Below, one piece after another: positions 19,700 through 23,146 of a stretch of DNA of 23,146 bases. The stretch covers positions 1 to 23,146 of IMG/VR virus record IMGVR_UViG_3300023274_000007; one strand, given 5' to 3'. Origin of the DNA: a virus. How positions within the stretch are numbered: the first letter of the stretch is position 1; every line of letters starts with the position of its first letter. The translations under genes and the position numbers were made by a program. Below the pieces are notes generated by a model. It made no database searches, had not been told where the DNA came from, and saw only the letters and a program-made list of their open reading frames with translations.

Positions 19700-21088
19700 C
19701 TACGGGCGAGTGGTGACGCCCGCATTGGGGCGGGTGACGAGAACGGTGGGCGGGCGGAGAGTGACCCCGGTGTTGGGGCGCGGGGTGATCGGGGTTCGCA
19801 GGCGCAGGTCTGCGGTGCCAGAAGAATCGGCCGACCCGCCCGCGGAGAGGGGGAGCGTTACGGCAAGTGCTGCGGCGCCACCTGTTGCTGCAGCTCCTGC
19901 CGCCGCGAGGGCGATGGTTGACCCCAGCGCCGCGGAACCCGCAGATGCCGCCGTGCCGCTCGCGGACAGTGGGTAGGTGGTAGCGCCGGCGAGCAGCGTC
20001 AAAGCGGCGGTGCCGGACGATGCGGCCACGCCAGCGGCGGTCAGAGCCACGCGCTCGAGCAACGAGGCCGAGCCACCGGACACTGATGCGCCGCCGGCGG
20101 ACACCGGGAGTTTCAGCGTAAGCGCTGCAGCGCCGCTGGATGTGGCGAGGCCCGCCGAAGCGAGGGGGGGCTTCAGGGCCAACACCGCGCTGCCACCGGA
20201 GCTGGACGCTCCTGATGCGGTGAGCGCGTGGCTCACCGGCCCAGTGACGAGACTCAGCGCAGCAGAACCTGCTGAAGTCGCGGCGCCGGTCACCGCCATC
20301 GCCAGCGACGAGGCAAGGGGGGCCGAGCCGCTACTGGCTGCCGCTCCTACGGAACCAAGGGGCAGCACTAGCGCGACCGGCGCGGCGCCCGTGGAGCTAG
20401 ATGAACCGGCCGCGGAAAGCGTGAGGGGCGTGGATGTTGGGCGGAGTGCGATCGTCCACGTCACCGCCGTGCCGCTGCTGACGTAGCCAGTGAATGAGGC
20501 GGGATCCACCGGGAGGGCAGCCCCGGTGGAGAGGCCGTCGTCGGCGATCGTGGTGACGGTTCCGCCTGAACCTGTAGCGAGAGCTTCGGTGCCGGTGCGT
20601 TCCGAGAACCCTGCTGGCGGAGATGCGCCAGTTGATGCCGCGCGATCTGCGCCGATGACGACGATCGAGTCGCCATCCGCAGCACCACTCGCGGTGGTGA
20701 TCTGTGGGCAGTCGTGGCTGGTGCCGGTGACGGTTTCCTGACGGGACACCGCACCGGACACATCGCTGTATCCACGGACCACGTACAGCACTGCGGTCTG
20801 TCGGTTCTGCAGGCTGGTCGACCAACCTGTGACAGCGCCCGTCTCAGAGCCGTCACAGACTCTCTTCAGGAGGCGGGACTTCAGGTTGCCGTCCGTCACC
20901 TGAGCGATGAGGGTGAACGCCTGACTGGTCGGGTCGGTAGCGGTGACGGTGGAATCGCCGAACGACCAGGCCAGGAGCGCAACATCCCCAGCTTGTACGC
21001 CTGAGGGCCAGTTGAGTGGGGCGGAGTTGGCTGCGGTCAGAGCGACGACGTTGCCGCCTGCCGCGTTGGCGCCTACGAAGGTACCCAT
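19700..21088 (-). CDS. repeat-rich virion protein with beta domain, 462 aa
   Basis: ATG 21088 follows GGAAGG; the open frame extends to 21376 only by overlapping the connector gene. Residues about 1-218 are a beta-rich domain: GVQAGDVALLAWSFGDSTVT, SRLLKRVCDGSETGAVTG, TAVLYVVRGYSDVSGAV, then GDSIVVIGADRA and PAGFSERTGTEALATG. Residues 221-431 contain ten Ala/Ser/Gly repeats of about 20 residues. The end has RPNTGVTLRP and RPNAGVTTRP, a duplicated tail. The N-terminal domain shares conserved spacing (A-G-D-V-A, G-D-S-T, R-L-x-x-R-V) with the start of the Gp37-like protein. The location in the connector block suggests a head or neck fibre; a displaced minor tail protein is the alternative. No enzyme motif is visible. 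Confidence 0.72.
   Translation of the reverse strand: MGTFVGANAAGGNVVALTAANSAPLNWPSGVQAGDVALLAWSFGDSTVTATDPTSQAFTLIAQVTDGNLKSRLLKRVCDGSETGAVTGWSTSLQNRQTAVLYVVRGYSDVSGAVSRQETVTGTSHDCPQITTASGAADGDSIVVIGADRAASTGASPPAGFSERTGTEALATGSGGTVTTIADDGLSTGAALPVDPASFTGYVSSGTAVTWTIALRPTSTPLTLSAAGSSSSTGAAPVALVLPLGSVGAAASSGSAPLASSLAMAVTGAATSAGSAALSLVTGPVSHALTASGASSSGGSAVLALKPPLASAGLATSSGAAALTLKLPVSAGGASVSGGSASLLERVALTAAGVAASSGTAALTLLAGATTYPLSASGTAASAGSAALGSTIALAAAGAAATGGAAALAVTLPLSAGGSADSSGTADLRLRTPITPRPNTGVTLRPPTVLVTRPNAGVTTRP
19796..20428 (-). repeat. ten tandem about 20-residue coding repeats (copy 2 of the module)
   Basis: Units start at residues about 221, 242, 262, 286, 307, 327, 347, 372, 392 and 412 of the repeat-rich protein. 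Examples: PLTLSAAGSSSSTGAAPVAL, LPLGSVGAAASSGSAPL, PPLASAGLATSSGAAAL, VALTAAGVAASSGTAAL, LPLSAGGSADSSGTADL. The consensus is a hydrophobic strand, A-x-G-x-A-x-S-S-G-x-A-A-L, then a short hydrophobic strand. Spacing is 20-21 residues with three insertions of about four or five residues. This would suit a beta-hairpin stack or solenoid. Confidence 0.88.
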
Positions 21089-21116
21089 CGACACGCCTTC
21101 CAGAAGGACCGATGGA

Positions 21117-21500
21117 CTACCAGCAGCTCTCCACTGGATCCGGCCACGCCCGCGGCTCAGGAAAACAGCCCTGGGGCTGGCCGACAGTGGAGCCGCCCGG
21201 CCCATTCGCCCACTCCTGCAGTCGCTCAACCTCATCCTTGGTGAGGTACACCCCTCGTTCCGGGTAGGTCGCCGCCGTAGATCCGGAGGTTTCTGACCCA
21301 AGCCCTTCGGGGTTGACGTAGGCGCGCTTTGCCGCTTCCAGCGCGACCGCTTTTGCGGTCGTCGGCCATGGGTCAAGGTCGCCGATGCGTTCAGTGATCT
21401 GGCCCTGCGCCAGGTCGAGCAGCAGCAGGTTCGCAGTCGCTGTGTTGACGTCTGCCTGAAGGAAGCTGGCGAACTCTTCGAGCGTTGCGATGTCAGCCAT
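21117..21500 (-). CDS. head-tail connector, Gp6-like, 127 aa
   Basis: The start is ATG 21500. These proteins form the ring beneath the portal. The N-terminal ADIATLEEFASFLQADVNTA, then ATANLLLLDLAQGQITERIG, AKAVALEAAKRAYVNPEGLG and GVYLTKDEVERLQEW give the helical order usual for Phage_connect_1/gp6 proteins: helix with a Leu/Phe ladder, long central helix after ATANLLLL, helix AVALEAAKRAYVNP, then strand and final helix. The C-terminus has a Trp/Pro-rich extension (CFPEPRAWPDPVESCW). It follows the small head protein and precedes the repeat-rich gene with a 28-base gap. Confidence 0.82.
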   Translation of the reverse strand: MADIATLEEFASFLQADVNTATANLLLLDLAQGQITERIGDLDPWPTTAKAVALEAAKRAYVNPEGLGSETSGSTAATYPERGVYLTKDEVERLQEWANGPGGSTVGQPQGCFPEPRAWPDPVESCW

Positions 21501-21520
21501 GCTCGCCAGCTCCCATCAGG

Positions 21521-21841
21521 TCACTTGCCGTACTTGTCGCGGAGAGCGGACTGAGACAGGCCGCCCTCGTCGACCGGCTTCGTCTCATCCTCAGGCGCGC
21601 CACGGTCGGCCGCGAACTTCGCCCACTCGTCACGCGAGGCGTTGCCCTTCGGGGCGCCGTCCGCCTTCGGCTCAGCCGGGGCTTCGGTCGCCTTGACGGA
21701 CTTAACCATGCCCGACTCACGCAGCTGCTTCAGGTGCTCTGGGTCCGCGTCATCCGGAACCAGACCACCTTCGTAGACGTGGTGCATGACACCCGCCTTG
21801 TCCTTCACGATCACCAGCGGTGCAGTCACCTTGTAGGTCAT
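21521..21841 (-). CDS. small head-region protein with C-terminal helical domain, 106 aa
   Basis: I chose ATG 21841 (GGGG eight bases upstream); GTG 21847, which overlaps the capsid stop (GTGA), is an equally plausible start and adds two residues. A beta start (TYKVTAPLVIVKDKAGVMHHV, residues about 2-22) is followed by YEGGLVPDDADPEHLKQLRESGMV, an Ala/Pro/Lys linker (TEAPAEPKADGAPKGN), and a short helical domain ASRDEWAKFAADRGAPED then LSQSALRDKYGK. That ending resembles HeH/SAP-like helical pairs present in many actinophage head genes. It may bind DNA or the connector, but no function is established. Confidence 0.7.
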   Translation of the reverse strand: MTYKVTAPLVIVKDKAGVMHHVYEGGLVPDDADPEHLKQLRESGMVKSVKATEAPAEPKADGAPKGNASRDEWAKFAADRGAPEDETKPVDEGGLSQSALRDKYGK

Positions 21842-21843
21842 GG

Positions 21844-22767
21844 TCACAGCCCCGTGATCTTGCGGGCAGCAGCCGGCTCGACCACGACAGGGACGGTAAC
21901 GCGGCGGCAGCGCAGGCGCCACTCGTCGGTCTTGTCCTCGCGGATCGACTTCGCCTGCACGCCGACACCGCCGGCGGAGGTGTAGCCCGGGCCACCGAGG
22001 TCCTCGTCGGCCATGCCGCCCAGCTGGTCCCGGTCGAGAACAAGGCCGACGCCGGCGGTGGGGATGTTCGGAGTGGCAAGCCACTGCATCCCGAGGATGG
22101 TCGGGAAGTCGCCGGTCAGGGCCGGGTTGTCGGCGACGTTCTCACGAGGCACGTAGCCAGCGGCAACGAACGCCGCCATCGCGTAGCCCCAGTTGATGTC
22201 GTCGAGGACGACGGTGTTCGGGTCGTAGCCCTGGTTCAGCGCGACGATGTTCTGCTTCGCGAGCATCACATCCTTGAGGATCTGCGCGGCGGTCGCGGTC
22301 GACCAGGCAGCAGTCGCAGCCGCGGTGGCGGTCACCGCGGAGGCGATCGCTGCCAGCGCCACCGAGTCGACGTACTTGACGTTCTGGTTCGCGAGCTTCA
22401 GGAACGCGCGCTCGACCGGATCCATCTTGCGACGCTTGATCGACGCGTCCGTGACCAGGGTGTCCTGGCCCCAGTTGACGGTCTTCGCCAGCGACGCGGC
22501 GCCCGTGCCGGGGTTGACGAGCGGGTACTCACCACCCGGCGCGACGGCGCGCGGGTTCTCGCCGGAGAAGATCGCCTCGCCGGTCTCGTAGAGAACGACG
22601 CCACCTTCCACGTCGTATCGCCCGGTCAACAGGGCGTCGGCGATGTAGCGCTGCTCGAGCAGTGTGCGCAGACGGCGCGCGACCAGAGTCGGATTGCCGA
22701 GGAACCGGCTGACGGTGACCGCGTCACCCGACAGGGTCGGCGTGGCAGGGGGGTATGCGTAGGCCAT
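21844..22767 (-). CDS. major capsid protein, HK97 fold, 307 aa
   Basis: ATG 22767 follows AAGGAG. The protein builds the head shell. The sequence has the actinophage HK97-fold pattern: N-arm with PPATPTLSGDAVTVSRFLGN, then RRLRTLLEQRYIADALLTGR, the E-loop and P-domain region EGGVVLYETGEAIFSG, VNWGQDTLVTDASIKRRKMD, a spine helix VERAFLKLANQNVKYVDSVA, and A-domain DPNTVVLDDINWGYAMAAF. The C-terminal portion (MADEDLGGPGYTSAGGVGVQ then WRLRCRRVTVPVVVEPAAA) closes the fold. There is no visible protease or scaffold domain fused to it. It is preceded directly by the decoration protein. Confidence 0.9.
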   Translation of the reverse strand: MAYAYPPATPTLSGDAVTVSRFLGNPTLVARRLRTLLEQRYIADALLTGRYDVEGGVVLYETGEAIFSGENPRAVAPGGEYPLVNPGTGAASLAKTVNWGQDTLVTDASIKRRKMDPVERAFLKLANQNVKYVDSVALAAIASAVTATAAATAAWSTATAAQILKDVMLAKQNIVALNQGYDPNTVVLDDINWGYAMAAFVAAGYVPRENVADNPALTGDFPTILGMQWLATPNIPTAGVGLVLDRDQLGGMADEDLGGPGYTSAGGVGVQAKSIREDKTDEWRLRCRRVTVPVVVEPAAARKITGL

Positions 22768-22779
22768 GTCAGGGGCTCC

Positions 22780-23142
22780 TTATCGAACCATCAGAACTTC
22801 GACGAGGGCAGTGTCGAGTGCCGTCGTCAGGGCGATGCCGACCTGCTGGCCGACCGTGCCGAGGCCGGTGGCCACAGTGCCAGCGGCACCGGTGATCACG
22901 CCCGCCCCAGCAGTGATGCCGCCCGAGGCGACGATGCGCTGAACGCCGCCGCAGTGGACGAGGAACTTGTCGCCGTTCGCAGCGTCGGTCGCGGCGACGC
23001 CGACCCACGCGGCGGTGGCGGCGCCGGCCGGGCCGACCGTGCCGTCACCGGAGACCGCGACGACCTGCCCACCAGTGATGGTGGCGGAGGCGGTGCAGGT
23101 GATCGACTGGCCGGGCTTGTAGAGCGGAAGGTACTCAGCCAT
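22780..23142 (-). CDS. capsid decoration protein (DUF2190-like), 120 aa
   Basis: ATG 23142 lies four bases from the right edge, so its ribosome site is not in the window. The protein is a Gly/Ala/Val-rich beta structure: YLPLYKPGQSITCTASATIT, GGQVVAVSGDGTVGPAGAAT, WVGVAATDAANGDKFLVHCG, then GGVQRIVASGGITAGAGVIT and ALTTALDTALVEVLM. The P-G-x-x-I-T-C-T-A-x-A-x-I-x-G-G-Q start is typical of decoration or capsid-stabilising proteins encoded just upstream of major capsid proteins in actinophages. It has two Cys (ITCTA and VHCGG). Confidence 0.83.
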   Translation of the reverse strand: MAEYLPLYKPGQSITCTASATITGGQVVAVSGDGTVGPAGAATAAWVGVAATDAANGDKFLVHCGGVQRIVASGGITAGAGVITGAAGTVATGLGTVGQQVGIALTTALDTALVEVLMVR

Positions 23143-23146
23143 GATC

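Noticed and set aside
19700-20428. Repeat region considered as a CRISPR-like array
   Set aside because: The periodicity is in the protein (about 60 bases per unit, degenerate DNA) within one open frame; there are no identical DNA repeats with unique spacers.
1-23146. tRNA genes, integrase, attachment site, terminase or portal
   Set aside because: I found no cloverleaf-like segment and no matching protein patterns in the window; these functions, if present, lie outside it.

Overview
The window is a stretch of a tailed, non-contractile-tailed (siphovirus-type) actinobacteriophage or prophage genome. The evidence is the high-GC DNA, the dense packing with many 4-base start/stop overlaps (ATGA, GTGA), the frequent GTG starts, and the textbook order head > connector > tail > tape measure > tail tip > fibre > lysis. 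The r1t-type holin, the zinc amidase endolysin and the Gp37-like tail protein fit a phage of a mycolata-type host (Rhodococcus, Gordonia, Nocardia or relatives), but the host cannot be fixed from this sequence. No terminase, portal, integrase, replication gene, tRNA or attachment site is visible, so both ends of the phage genome lie outside the window.

Layout. The structural genes are on the minus strand, so in order of transcription they read from right to left: head decoration protein (22780-23142), HK97-fold major capsid protein (21844-22767), a small head-region protein (21521-21841), Gp6-like connector (21117-21500), a repeat-rich virion protein (19700-21088), a small companion (19289-19690), head closure (18957-19289), tail terminator (18547-18954), a 66-residue protein (18350-18550), major tail protein (17755-18348), tail assembly chaperones with a predicted -1 frameshift (16996-17699), a gp10-like protein (16668-16976), tape measure with an NlpC/P60 peptidase (13402-16668), distal tail protein (12427-13392), a Gp37-like tail-tip protein carrying a second copy of the repeat module (10442-12430), a minor tail protein (9525-10442) and a beta-helical fibre (7649-9457). 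A small divergent gene pair (6849-7289 minus, 7483-7671 plus) with its own terminator looks like a moron. It is followed by a cassette of small soluble, membrane and coiled-coil proteins (4202-6782), then the endolysin (3078-3914) and holin (2812-3075). A plus-strand ribbon-helix-helix regulator (3994-4200) with a palindromic operator sits inside this late block.

The left 2.8 kb is a plus-strand cassette of about ten small, mostly unrecognised genes that converges on the holin, as expected for an early or accessory arm meeting the late operon tail to tail. There is no gene-free stretch longer than 300 bases; the longest is 7328-7482.

The least ordinary feature is a two-part module, a beta-rich N-terminal domain followed by roughly 20-residue Ala/Ser/Gly repeats, present in two virion genes about 8 kb apart. 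One copy is a stand-alone protein in the head/connector block (10 repeats); the other is fused in front of the Gp37-like tail-tip domain (3 repeats). Secondary points of interest are a collagen-like membrane-anchored protein with a duplicated Cys module, translationally coupled mini-ORFs at 17696-17755 and 7289-7327, and the regulator/operator unit at the lysis genes.
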